Source: Vibrio sp. 99-70-13A1
Lineage (GTDB): Bacteria > Pseudomonadota > Gammaproteobacteria > Enterobacterales > Vibrionaceae
Length of the DNA: 38,916 nt
Direction of reading: 5' to 3'
NCBI RefSeq assembly: GCF_013114625.1
Contig: NZ_VTXD01000042.1
Span: 1-38,916 of the forward strand
In this document: one piece after another, positions 25,710-34,467 of the stretch
Numbering within the stretch: position 1 is the stretch's first letter
Layout: each line of letters opens with the position of its first letter
Notes under the pieces: generated by a model
Told to the model about the DNA's origin: nothing
Database searches by the model: none
What the model saw: the letters and a program-made list of their open reading frames with translations, nothing else
Position numbers and translations under genes: made by a program

Positions 25710-26945
25710 ATGGGCTGTTGCGACGCTCCGGGCTTAATGCCAATTGAAGAAGCATTAGACAAAATGCTGTCACCAATTAAACCAATCCAAACGACCTTAT
25801 CTTTACCTCTTGCCGAAGCGCTTGGGTATGTTCTTGCTGAAGATGTACTGTCTCCCATTTTTGTGCCTCCTTTTGACAATTCAGCAATGGACGGGTATGC
25901 CCTTAGATTAGCCGACCTTGAAAAGTCACGAGTACTCCCATTAGCAGGTAAATCTTTCGCTGGGCAACCTTTCTCAGGCGAATGGCCAGCTCAAACCACT
26001 ATTCGAATCATGACAGGGGCAAAAATTCCCGAAGGTTGTGATGCCGTTGTCATGCAAGAAAACACAAACGTGACTGACGCGGGTATCCAGATCACGCAGG
26101 AACATATCCAGCTGAATAATAATATTCGCCCGACAGGTGATGATATTAAGCAAGGTGATATTGTGTTGAGTCAGGGCGCTCGGTTAACGCCTCGTGACAT
26201 TCCAATGATTGCCTCTTTGGGTATTAGCCATATCACTGTGGTTCGTAAGCCTAAAGTCGCGTTCTTCTCAACAGGTGATGAACTCAAAACCTTAGGTGAA
26301 CCATTAGCGGAAGGGCAAATCTACGACAGTAACCGTTATGGTATTAAACCTCTTATCGAAGCATTTGGTTGTGAAGCCATTGATCTCGGCATTATTCCTG
26401 ATTGCCCTGACACGTTAAAAGAAACCTTCGATAAAGCTCAATCTTTTGCTGATGTTGTTGTTACTTCTGGTGGTGTGAGTGTTGGCGAAGCTGACTACAC
26501 GAAAGACATTTTAGAAGAACTGGGACAAATCGGCTTTTGGAAACTGGCAATTAAACCAGGCAAGCCCTTTGCTTTTGGTGAACTGGATAATGCTTGGTTC
26601 TGCGGGCTTCCGGGTAACCCAGTATCAGCAATACTGACGATGTACGTTTTAGTTCAGCCAATGCTTGCAAAACTTGCAGGGCATTCAGCTTGGACGGCTC
26701 CGGAATCGATCCCAGCGGTGACCAAATCTGCCTTCAAGAAAGGACCTGGTCGTACTGACTACCAACGCGGAATTTACACAATTGAAGATGGCAAGTTTGT
26801 TGTGGAAACCACCGGAAACCAAAGCTCTGGTGCATTCCGTTCAATGAGCTTAGCAAATTGCTTTGTTGTAATAGAGAAAGATCGTGGTAGCGTTGAAGTT
26901 GGTGAAATCGTACAAATTCAACTGTTTAACTCGACTCTTTACTAA
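25710..26945 (+). CDS. moeA: Molybdopterin molybdenumtransferase MoeA
   Basis: A 411-residue enzyme that inserts molybdate into adenylylated molybdopterin. Hallmarks are PPFDNSAMDGYAL, IRIMTGAKIPEG, the FFSTGDEL strand and VVTSGGVSVGEADYTKDIL (the molybdopterin-binding domain), and FCGLPGNPVSAILT. AAAGGAAA precedes the ATG with slightly long spacing. It is followed after twelve bases by moeB, as in many enteric and Vibrio genomes. The 5' region has a short hairpin, GTCAGC-CCT-GCTGAC at 25656-25670, but no Moco riboswitch that I can fold. Confidence 0.97.
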   Translation: MGCCDAPGLMPIEEALDKMLSPIKPIQTTLSLPLAEALGYVLAEDVLSPIFVPPFDNSAMDGYALRLADLEKSRVLPLAGKSFAGQPFSGEWPAQTTIRIMTGAKIPEGCDAVVMQENTNVTDAGIQITQEHIQLNNNIRPTGDDIKQGDIVLSQGARLTPRDIPMIASLGISHITVVRKPKVAFFSTGDELKTLGEPLAEGQIYDSNRYGIKPLIEAFGCEAIDLGIIPDCPDTLKETFDKAQSFADVVVTSGGVSVGEADYTKDILEELGQIGFWKLAIKPGKPFAFGELDNAWFCGLPGNPVSAILTMYVLVQPMLAKLAGHSAWTAPESIPAVTKSAFKKGPGRTDYQRGIYTIEDGKFVVETTGNQSSGAFRSMSLANCFVVIEKDRGSVEVGEIVQIQLFNSTLY

Positions 26946-26957
26946 CGAGGCATGTGC

Positions 26958-27707
26958 ATGGAAATCCTGTCTGATGCAGAAATGCTTCGCTATAACCGAC
27001 AAATCATCCTTAAGCAGTTTGATTTCGAAGGGCAAGAGGCTCTTAAACAGAGCTCGGTACTTGTACTTGGAGCTGGCGGATTAGGCTGCGCTTCGGCTCA
27101 ATACCTTGCCACCGCAGGTGTCGGTCATATCACATTAATTGATGATGACCATGTTGAGCTGTCTAATTTACAGCGTCAAGTTCTTCATAATGATGGTGAT
27201 ATTGGGAAGAAGAAAGTGGATTCCGCCGCTCAATCTCTTAAACAGTTAAATCCGCATTTATCGCTAGATTCGCGAGACAATAGATTAAATGATGATGAGT
27301 TAAAGCAATTAGTTGAATCTCATACTCTTGTTTTGGATGCCAGTGATAACGTTGAAACTCGTAACCAGCTTAACCGTTTATGCTTTTTATCAAAAACACC
27401 TTTAGTATCTGGTGCGGCTATTCGCATGGAAGGACAAATTAGTGTATTCACTTACCAAGATCACAATGAGCCATGCTATCAATGTTTAAGTTCTTTATTT
27501 GGTAACGCGGCTTTAAGCTGTGTCGAAGCTGGGGTTATGGCTCCTGTGGTAGGAATTATTGGAGCGACTCAAGCACTTGAAGCAATCAAGGTTATAGCAA
27601 ACTTTGGTACTCCAAAGGCAGGAAAACTACTGATTCTCGACGCTATGTCTTTGAGTTGGCGTGAAATGAAACTTATGAAAATGCCAACATGCCCAGTTTG
27701 TTCGTAA
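26958..27707 (+). CDS. moeB: Molybdopterin-synthase adenylyltransferase MoeB
   Basis: A 249-residue E1-like enzyme that adenylates the C-terminal glycine of MoaD. VLGAGGLGCASAQYLATAGV is the nucleotide-binding glycine motif, LSNLQRQVL and SGAAIRMEGQI are conserved, and the structural zinc is held by the CYQC and CPVC cysteine pairs. The start at 26958 (MEILSDAEML) fits GAGG spacing better than the ATG six bases upstream and aligns with E. coli MoeB. In operon with moeA; a terminator follows. Confidence 0.97.
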   Translation: MEILSDAEMLRYNRQIILKQFDFEGQEALKQSSVLVLGAGGLGCASAQYLATAGVGHITLIDDDHVELSNLQRQVLHNDGDIGKKKVDSAAQSLKQLNPHLSLDSRDNRLNDDELKQLVESHTLVLDASDNVETRNQLNRLCFLSKTPLVSGAAIRMEGQISVFTYQDHNEPCYQCLSSLFGNAALSCVEAGVMAPVVGIIGATQALEAIKVIANFGTPKAGKLLILDAMSLSWREMKLMKMPTCPVCS

Positions 27708-27732
27708 GTCACGGTTAATACCTTCTATACCT

Positions 27733-27760
27733 AGCCTCAGACTTTATCTGAGGCTTTTTA
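27733..27760 (+). terminator. moeAB terminator
   Basis: Perfect nine-base stem AGCCTCAGA / TCTGAGGCT, five-base loop, then TTTTTA. Confidence 0.92.
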
Positions 27761-27912
27761 TTATCAGCTTCCAATATTCCGATTCTCTTCTCATTATGAC
27801 AATCATTTTACTACGCCTAATCAGATAAACAATTTAACCAACCAAATCAAACAGTTAAAATTGGCACGTGATTTGATTACATATCTACATCACCTAAAAT
27901 AAGGATGTAGAT

Positions 27913-30063
27913 ATGAGAATCACAACACTCAGTTTATTGCTAGGCGCTCCTTTTTTCGCTCAGGCAAACCCTTTTGATACTTGCCCAAGCCAAGCATACC
28001 TTTTCCAGTCCACACCCGTTCAAGTGTATGGAGTGAACCTAGTAACAGGCTCCACATCACTGCTACAAGCAGATACGGGCATGAACGCCAATATCAACGG
28101 CGTGGGATTTGATTTTGATGACCGCTATATTTATGGGTACGACACAACAAACAAACGTATTGTACGCCTTGGTAAAGACTTCCAAGCAGAAGTTGTCAAC
28201 ACCAGCGGACTGCCAACCAATCATACTTTCTACGTAGGTGATGTTTTTGGGCATAAATACTACCTTTATCGCAAAGGTGAAGGGCTATTTTCCATTGATC
28301 TAACCCCTCTTGATTCTGATAAAAATGCCGTATTACCTGTTACTCAAATTTCTTCGACGGCTACCATCACCTTAACGGATTTTGCTTTCCATCCCGGTAA
28401 TGGTTTTCTGTATGGCATAGACAATAACTCTGGCTATTTGTATAGATTCGACCGTACTGATGGTTCAAGTGAAATGATTGGAGATACGGGTGAAAAAGGG
28501 ACTTTCGGTGCAGGTTACTTCGATGTTAACGGATACTACTACGTGTCTCGTAACCAAGATGGCAAGATTTACCGAATCAACCTTTCTTCTGCTAACCAAT
28601 CCAATATCAATAATGGCATCGTCCCTGCTGTTGAATTCGTCTCTAATGGTCCAGCTTCAGGTCAAAATGATGGTGCTCGATGTGCCAATGCTCCTGTAGT
28701 CGATGAAGACTCGAATATCGACTTTGGTGATGCACCAGACAGTTATTTAACTTTGCTGTCGAGTAACGGTCCACGACACGAGCTTGACGGAATAACATGG
28801 CTTGGTAATGCTCAACCCGACGGTGAGCAAGACGGTTTTACTTCACCTCAATCCGATGAATCATCTGGCATTGATGACGAGTGGGCTAATGGTGGTATTG
28901 GGTTTGTTACAGGTCTTGAGTCAGGTTTAGATTCTAAAGTATTAATCGACGCTTCAACGTCTGGTTATTTATCCGCTTGGATTGATTGGAACCAAGATGG
29001 CAGCTTTGATGGCGAAAACGAGCAAGTCTTCACCGATCAAGCTTTATCTGCTGGGGAGAATACTTTGTTCTTAACAGCTGATATTAATGCACTAACAGGC
29101 ACAACATGGGCTAGGTTCAGATTCAGCCAACAAACGGGGTTAAATTACTTTGGTGGATCAACATCGGGTGAAGTGGTTGATATCCAAGTTGACGTTCTAA
29201 ATGATGGAGCTTCTGCCCGTTACTTCCCGAGTGCATCTGGCTACGCAACTCTAGCTTATGAAGACAACTGGCCATACAAAGCCGATTACGACATGAATGA
29301 TGCAGTTATTTTCTATCGCATTACCGAAATACTGAAAGATGGAAAAGTCATCAAATCAACCATCGACGGCAGGCTAGCAGCCGTTGGCGCAGATTACCTG
29401 AATGGGTTTGGTATTCGAATGGAAGGTTTATCCCCATCTGAAGTGAATAGCTCAAGCTCTTACATGAAACATAATGGCAGCTATATTGGTTCAGGAGTCA
29501 ACGACGTATTAGGTTTAGAAGATAACCGCTCAGAAGCTATCTTTATTGTTACAGAGAACTTAACGGCTCATACATCATCTGGGTGTAGTTTTTATAGAAC
29601 CAAATCTAACTGCAAACAAGACGAAGAATTTATTTTCCAAATTGGTGTGACATTGAACGGAGATGGTGTGGATACAGGATCTTGGACTGACATGCCTTAC
29701 GACCCCTTTATTTTCGCAACGCCAGGTCATTACCATGGACCAAATTTACCACTGCACCCGGGTAGAAGTTGGGAAGTACACCTATCAGATCAAGCACCAA
29801 CAGAAGCATTCGATAGTAATAACCTTTTCAATACTGGTTTAGGCGTAGATGACAGCCAACCAGGACTAGGGAAATACTTTAAAACAGTAGAAAATCACCC
29901 ATGGGCATTACTGATCACCTCAGCTGAAGAATGGGAATGGCCACTTGAGCGCGTCGATATTGTCACAGCTTACCCAGAGTTTGCGACCTACGCTGAATCA
30001 GAAGGTCAAGATGCTAAAAAATGGTACAAAGCACCCGCAGCAAACCAATGTTATATCCCATAG
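27913..30063 (+). CDS. Secreted LruC-domain protein with GEVED domain
   Basis: A 716-residue exported protein. Signal peptide (cleavage near FFAQA, residue 18), then a beta-propeller-like N-terminal region (about 20-260; repeated FDFDDRYIYGYD and FAFHPGNGFLYGID blades). A GEVED-type domain follows (about 268-427: DFGDAPDSYLTLL, then SAWIDWNQDGSFDG, a calcium-type loop, and RFRFSQQTGLNYFGG). The rest is the LruC domain (about 445-700), opening with YEDNWPYKADYDMNDAV. LruC proteins were first reported in Leptospira and occur in many Vibrio; function is unknown. Fifteen bases separate it from the lipoprotein gene, so the two form an operon. Confidence 0.88.
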   Translation: MRITTLSLLLGAPFFAQANPFDTCPSQAYLFQSTPVQVYGVNLVTGSTSLLQADTGMNANINGVGFDFDDRYIYGYDTTNKRIVRLGKDFQAEVVNTSGLPTNHTFYVGDVFGHKYYLYRKGEGLFSIDLTPLDSDKNAVLPVTQISSTATITLTDFAFHPGNGFLYGIDNNSGYLYRFDRTDGSSEMIGDTGEKGTFGAGYFDVNGYYYVSRNQDGKIYRINLSSANQSNINNGIVPAVEFVSNGPASGQNDGARCANAPVVDEDSNIDFGDAPDSYLTLLSSNGPRHELDGITWLGNAQPDGEQDGFTSPQSDESSGIDDEWANGGIGFVTGLESGLDSKVLIDASTSGYLSAWIDWNQDGSFDGENEQVFTDQALSAGENTLFLTADINALTGTTWARFRFSQQTGLNYFGGSTSGEVVDIQVDVLNDGASARYFPSASGYATLAYEDNWPYKADYDMNDAVIFYRITEILKDGKVIKSTIDGRLAAVGADYLNGFGIRMEGLSPSEVNSSSSYMKHNGSYIGSGVNDVLGLEDNRSEAIFIVTENLTAHTSSGCSFYRTKSNCKQDEEFIFQIGVTLNGDGVDTGSWTDMPYDPFIFATPGHYHGPNLPLHPGRSWEVHLSDQAPTEAFDSNNLFNTGLGVDDSQPGLGKYFKTVENHPWALLITSAEEWEWPLERVDIVTAYPEFATYAESEGQDAKKWYKAPAANQCYIP

Positions 30064-30077
30064 TTAAGGAGCTCAAC

Positions 30078-30539
30078 ATGACTTTATTATCGAATTCAAT
30101 ATTAAAAACTGGCTACCTTGTGGCGTGTGTTATCTCTGTTACTTTAGTTAATGGTTGTGGAGGTGGCGGTGGTGGTGGCTCAACGGCGGCACCTGCACCT
30201 GCCGCGGTTGCAGCAGTCAAGATGGAAGATCTAGTAGTGCCAGACGGCTTTAATTACGACCCAATGGGTAACTACACAATGGATATAGACATTAGCAATA
30301 TTAGTACCGAACGAGCTTTCGTATCCGTCTACAGTAGATTCTCAGCTAGAGATGATTCAAGCTATAAACCCGATTACTCAAGTAAGGTGATTGCAGGCTC
30401 GATGAATGGAGGGGAATTTAATAGCAACTTTTCAGCACCATCTGTCAATGAAGAGTTTCTAGTTGAAGTTTGGTTCTTCGACAATCAACCACCTTTACAA
30501 AAAGTATTTTCAACCGCCAACGCTCAAATACTCTGGTAG
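30078..30539 (+). CDS. Small Gly-rich lipoprotein paired with LruC protein
   Basis: A 153-residue predicted lipoprotein: the signal ends in VNGC (Cys26), followed by seven glycines and an Ala/Pro linker. The remainder (about 50-153) is a compact beta-rich domain with no enzyme motif that I can see. The start at 30078 has an excellent AAGGAG ribosome site; the in-frame ATG at 30021 lies inside the LruC gene and is rejected. A role as an outer-membrane partner or anchor for the LruC protein is a guess from position. A terminator follows at 30591. Confidence 0.85.
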   Translation: MTLLSNSILKTGYLVACVISVTLVNGCGGGGGGGSTAAPAPAAVAAVKMEDLVVPDGFNYDPMGNYTMDIDISNISTERAFVSVYSRFSARDDSSYKPDYSSKVIAGSMNGGEFNSNFSAPSVNEEFLVEVWFFDNQPPLQKVFSTANAQILW

Positions 30540-30590
30540 GTAGCGACTCTTCACTTTAGTAATCTGTAAAACCATCTGTAACTTAATTAC

Positions 30591-30620
30591 CCGCAAGCTT
30601 GTTAAAGAGCTTGCGGTTTC
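30591..30620 (+). terminator. Terminator of the LruC operon
   Basis: Perfect stem CCGCAAGCT / AGCTTGCGG with an eight-base loop, then TTTCATTT. Confidence 0.85.
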
Positions 30621-30712
30621 ATTTGTCAAAGCACAAATTTCAACGAACAAGATTCCATTTGTTCTTTATGTACCGTATCTTATATGCATTATCTATTCAG
30701 TATTTCAATGGA

Positions 30713-31042
30713 ATGAAACCACTCAAAGCCGGGCTCTTAATTCTTTCATTCGGGTGTATTGCGCTTGTGTTACTTTCTCGCTACCCGCTGACTACGACAA
30801 CTGAAAACAAAATAACCGCTATCATAATAGCGAACACTTTGACTCAATCGCTGGATGGACACAGGCGATACTTAACTCTTGAACACTCAGAACTCGGCAC
30901 ATTTCGACTTGGCATACCAGCCACTACAGATTGCCAAGTTGATGATTATGCCCTACTTCGAGAACTTTCGAACCAGCTAACGCAAGCGCGCAGTTACCAA
31001 TTTATAAGCTGTTCTGCGTCTTTAGAAAATGGAAAACTGTAA
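30713..31042 (+). CDS. Small membrane-anchored protein of unknown function
   Basis: About 109 residues when started at MKPLKAGLLILSF, which gives a membrane segment or signal anchor at about 5-21 followed by a soluble, probably periplasmic, domain with two cysteines. The frame is open back to 30599, but that ATG lies within the LruC terminator and is unlikely; 30668 is another candidate. No ribosome site is strong. Its stop overlaps the next ATG by one base (TAATG), so it is coupled to the sulfurtransferase gene. I do not recognise the family. Confidence 0.55.
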   Translation: MKPLKAGLLILSFGCIALVLLSRYPLTTTTENKITAIIIANTLTQSLDGHRRYLTLEHSELGTFRLGIPATTDCQVDDYALLRELSNQLTQARSYQFISCSASLENGKL

Positions 31043-31887
31043 TGGATCCAATACTCATATCAGCTAAACAGTTAAAGACTATTTGTGACGATGAAAACAC
31101 AATTATCCTTGATGCCAGTATCGAATTTCAAATCCCAGGTGAGTCACCAAAGATTACGGGAAAAATGATCCCTAATGCGATTCAATTCGACTATGACAAA
31201 GACTTTTGCAACCGTCATACCCTACTCCCTCATATGTTTCCTTCTGAAAAGTTATTCAATGAACGAGCACAAGCACTGGGTATCAACAATTCAAGTACCA
31301 TCGTGATATATGACAATGCGGGAACTTATGCTTCTCCAAGAGCTTGGTGGATGTTTCAAGCAATGGGGCACATGAATGTGTTGATTTTAGACGGAGGTTT
31401 ACCTGCATGGATTTCGAGCGGAGGAGAAACAACTTCAGCGTATAGAAAAGTCACACGAGATGGTGATTTCAGTGGAACACTCGTCAACCAAAACTTTATT
31501 GACGCTCAGCAAGTGTTAGCACATTCCAATGCTCAAAGCGCAAATATCATTGATGCTCGTTCACAGGCTAGATTTGATTCAAAAGTGCCAGAACCAAGAA
31601 AAGGTCTACGAAGTGGGCATATTCCTCATTCCGTTTGCCTTCCTTTTGCATCAGTTCTGAACAATGGTCGCTTAAAAGACACTGAAGACTTGAAGAACAT
31701 CTTCAATCAACTACCATTAGATGAACTTAACCCTATGATTTTTAGTTGCGGTTCTGGTGTAACAGCTTGTATTTTACTTGTTGCGGCATATATTGCTGGT
31801 TATGAAAATAGCATGAGTGTCTACGATGGTTCATGGACTGAATGGGGAGCCAATTCAGATCTTCCTATCGCTGTGAGCCAAATATAA
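31042..31887 (+). CDS. sseA: 3-mercaptopyruvate sulfurtransferase
   Basis: A 281-residue tandem-rhodanese protein. The active-site loop CGSGVTA with Cys236 is the one of 3-mercaptopyruvate sulfurtransferases (rhodaneses proper have CRKGVTA). IVIYDNAGTYASPRAWWMF and LDGGLPAW in the inactive N-terminal domain and GHIPHSVCLPF and VYDGSWTEWG in the catalytic domain are standard. It transfers sulfur from mercaptopyruvate to acceptors such as cyanide or thiols. Cytosolic; coupled to the small gene before it. Confidence 0.93.
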   Translation: MDPILISAKQLKTICDDENTIILDASIEFQIPGESPKITGKMIPNAIQFDYDKDFCNRHTLLPHMFPSEKLFNERAQALGINNSSTIVIYDNAGTYASPRAWWMFQAMGHMNVLILDGGLPAWISSGGETTSAYRKVTRDGDFSGTLVNQNFIDAQQVLAHSNAQSANIIDARSQARFDSKVPEPRKGLRSGHIPHSVCLPFASVLNNGRLKDTEDLKNIFNQLPLDELNPMIFSCGSGVTACILLVAAYIAGYENSMSVYDGSWTEWGANSDLPIAVSQI

Positions 31888-32071
31888 TCATCTGGTTTAA
31901 TCTCAATAGCGACCAATTTAACACCCGATATTCAAAGTAAAACCGCTTCGCTAGAATGAGAAAAATCTCAGATTGTTCAAGTTTTAGCTAAGTCCGTAGT
32001 AAGCGAGTGCTCTAAGAATAAGTGCTTTAGAACTAAACGAGTTAAGCGTTTCATCACAAAAGAAGACTTCT

Positions 32072-34366
32072 ATGGCTGTATTCAAGAAAAATATCTGGAT
32101 GTTGTATTTTCTGATTGTCTCAATCACCCTGATACTTTTCACATTTCTGGGTTACAACAAGTGGGATGCAAATAGAGAAGACTTTGTAGACAAACAGCAC
32201 CTACAAGTCGAACTCTTTTCAACATCAGTGAACTCTCTACTGACCAGCCAAGAAGCTCTATTGGAGGTCGTAGGTCATCAACTTGTTCAGCAATCTGACT
32301 TCACCCGAACAGCTGCGCTGCAAATTCGACCAATACTCGATCAATTACTCAACACTCACCCTGCCATTGCCGCTTTCGCTTTAGCGAATAAAGAAGGTAA
32401 CTTCATTGCCGTAAGTTCCAACCTCAGTTTATCGACTTTACCCGGTTTAATGGAAAGACCGCACACTAGAGATTCATTCATAGAAACGCTTAATAGTGAC
32501 AAGATGATTTTAGGGAGAACTTATTTTCACGAGTCACTGAATAGCTTGATCATTCCAATTAGAAAAGCCATTTCTTTACCCGGAAAAGGCGTGCAAGCCG
32601 TTATGACTGCAGGTTTGCAATTGAACAGCACCATAGTTTTTAACGATAATACTCACTACGGTGACTATAATGAATTATTACTCATTCGCTCTGACCACTT
32701 TCGTCAATTTGAATCCTCATCTGTTCAATCTGTAGCTCGATATAATGAAACGGTTAATGCGAGTATGTATAAAGTCATTACCGCTAAAGTGGCCGAGTAC
32801 TACGACATTAGCGTTGAAGAAATAAAACTAAGTAATCAAAGCTATTCCATCGCTATTGCTGATCCTCAGATCAATGCCATTGTTACCGCAAAATATCTTC
32901 GAGACTATAAAATGTGGGTGGTCAGTCAAACAGACCTTACTTACATAGATGAGCTCTTCGCTAAGGAGTTCCTTGTTTATTTCTTAGTCTTTATACTTTT
33001 GCATATTGGTTTTTATTCACTCGTCAGTTCAATTGCAAGAAGTGAAAAAAAAGCAAAAGAACAACTTGTTTATCAGGCAAGCCACGATCCTCTAACTCTA
33101 TTGCCAAACAGGCAATTTATGCGAAATGACATCCACCATTGGCTAAGCAACAAAACCAAGCCGTTTTCATTATTGTTTATTGATATCGATAATTTTAAGA
33201 GTGTGAACGATACGCATGGTCATGATTTTGGTGACAAGGTACTTAAACAGATCTCAAAACGTCTTATCAAAATTCATACCAGTGAATGCTTAATTGTAAG
33301 AGAGTCCAGTGATGAATTTATCTTACTGACTCCTCGAAGTAATGAACAAGATATTAAAGCTCTAGCCCAACAGATCATTGATGATTTGGCAGTGCCTTAT
33401 GAAGTCAACGACTCTCAGTTTTTGCTCGGTTGCAGTATTGGAATTTCAATGTTTCCGGAACATGGAAATGACTTAGATAGCTTACTTCGTGCTGCAGATA
33501 TCTCTATGTATAAGGCAAAGAAACAACAAAATTCTTTCAGTATTTTTACATCGGAAATGCAGGAAACTCATCTCTATAAAATGAAGGTTGAGCAAAGGCT
33601 AAGGCTTGCTGTAGAGAATAAAAACTTGTTCATGGTATTCCAGCCTCAAGTCAATACTGATGGCAGTACTTATGGTGTGGAAGCTCTAGTCAGGTGGGTA
33701 GATGAAGAACTTGGCTTTATACCGCCAGATGTGTTTATCCCAATTGCTGAAAATACTGGATTAATGAATAAATTGGGTACTTTCATTATTGAATCCAGCG
33801 TACAACAAATTGCAAGACTGCATCAGTCCGAGCAAATAAAATTTGGTCTTTCGATTAATATCTCAGTTCGTCAGTTCATGAATAAACGCTTTTCTGAGCA
33901 TTTAATGTCAACACTTGAAAAGTATCAATTTAGTCCAGATTTACTCACTTTAGAAATTACTGAAAATCTGTTTATTGAAGATTTAAGCCACGTAAAACCA
34001 ATCTGTGAAGCCTTACATAAAAAAGGTATCAGAATTTCACTCGATGACTTTGGAACGGGTTACTCCTCATTGAGTATGCTAAAAGCACTCCCAATTAATG
34101 AACTAAAAATTGATAAGAGCTTCATTGAAAATATCCACTGCGACCAACAATCTCTGACGATGGTTCAGAATATTATCGCAATCGGCAAAAACTTTGGAAT
34201 GATTGTACTTGCTGAAGGGGTTGAATCGAATCAACACTTTGATGTACTTAAAGAATGTAAATGTGATTTGATGCAGGGCTACTACTTTTCTCGCCCTATA
34301 TCTTCAGAAGAATTAGCGATTCATTTAAATCAGCAGACAATTGAAAATGCCGAATTTTCTATTTAA
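32072..34366 (+). CDS. Membrane GGDEF-EAL protein, degenerate cyclase domain
   Basis: A 764-residue paralogue of the protein at 6895-9186, with the same layout: membrane segment near 8-27, a periplasmic region with matching landmarks (VELFSTSVNSLLTSQEALLE; IIPIRKAI), a second segment near 301-319, then GGDEF and EAL domains. The GGDEF motif is SSDEF (412-416), so cyclase activity is most likely lost. The EAL domain keeps EAL at 537-539, the NIS block, EITE, DDFGTGYSS, KIDKSF, AEGVE and MQGYYFSRP, so it should be a cyclic-di-GMP phosphodiesterase. Monocistronic, closed by the terminator at 34412. Confidence 0.92.
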   Translation: MAVFKKNIWMLYFLIVSITLILFTFLGYNKWDANREDFVDKQHLQVELFSTSVNSLLTSQEALLEVVGHQLVQQSDFTRTAALQIRPILDQLLNTHPAIAAFALANKEGNFIAVSSNLSLSTLPGLMERPHTRDSFIETLNSDKMILGRTYFHESLNSLIIPIRKAISLPGKGVQAVMTAGLQLNSTIVFNDNTHYGDYNELLLIRSDHFRQFESSSVQSVARYNETVNASMYKVITAKVAEYYDISVEEIKLSNQSYSIAIADPQINAIVTAKYLRDYKMWVVSQTDLTYIDELFAKEFLVYFLVFILLHIGFYSLVSSIARSEKKAKEQLVYQASHDPLTLLPNRQFMRNDIHHWLSNKTKPFSLLFIDIDNFKSVNDTHGHDFGDKVLKQISKRLIKIHTSECLIVRESSDEFILLTPRSNEQDIKALAQQIIDDLAVPYEVNDSQFLLGCSIGISMFPEHGNDLDSLLRAADISMYKAKKQQNSFSIFTSEMQETHLYKMKVEQRLRLAVENKNLFMVFQPQVNTDGSTYGVEALVRWVDEELGFIPPDVFIPIAENTGLMNKLGTFIIESSVQQIARLHQSEQIKFGLSINISVRQFMNKRFSEHLMSTLEKYQFSPDLLTLEITENLFIEDLSHVKPICEALHKKGIRISLDDFGTGYSSLSMLKALPINELKIDKSFIENIHCDQQSLTMVQNIIAIGKNFGMIVLAEGVESNQHFDVLKECKCDLMQGYYFSRPISSEELAIHLNQQTIENAEFSI

Positions 34367-34411
34367 CGGTATGACTAATTAGTGATATGGCTAGCGAGCA
34401 GATAAACAGAT

Positions 34412-34444
34412 AAAAAAACACCTAGTCTCAACTAGGTGTTTTTT
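34412..34444. terminator. Bidirectional terminator
   Basis: ACACCTAGT (34418-34426) and ACTAGGTGT (34431-34439) around CTCA, extended by A and T runs on both sides; it serves the convergent GGDEF-EAL and chitinase genes. Confidence 0.93.
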
Positions 34445-34467
34445 ATTAATAGCTTGTACTAAATGGG

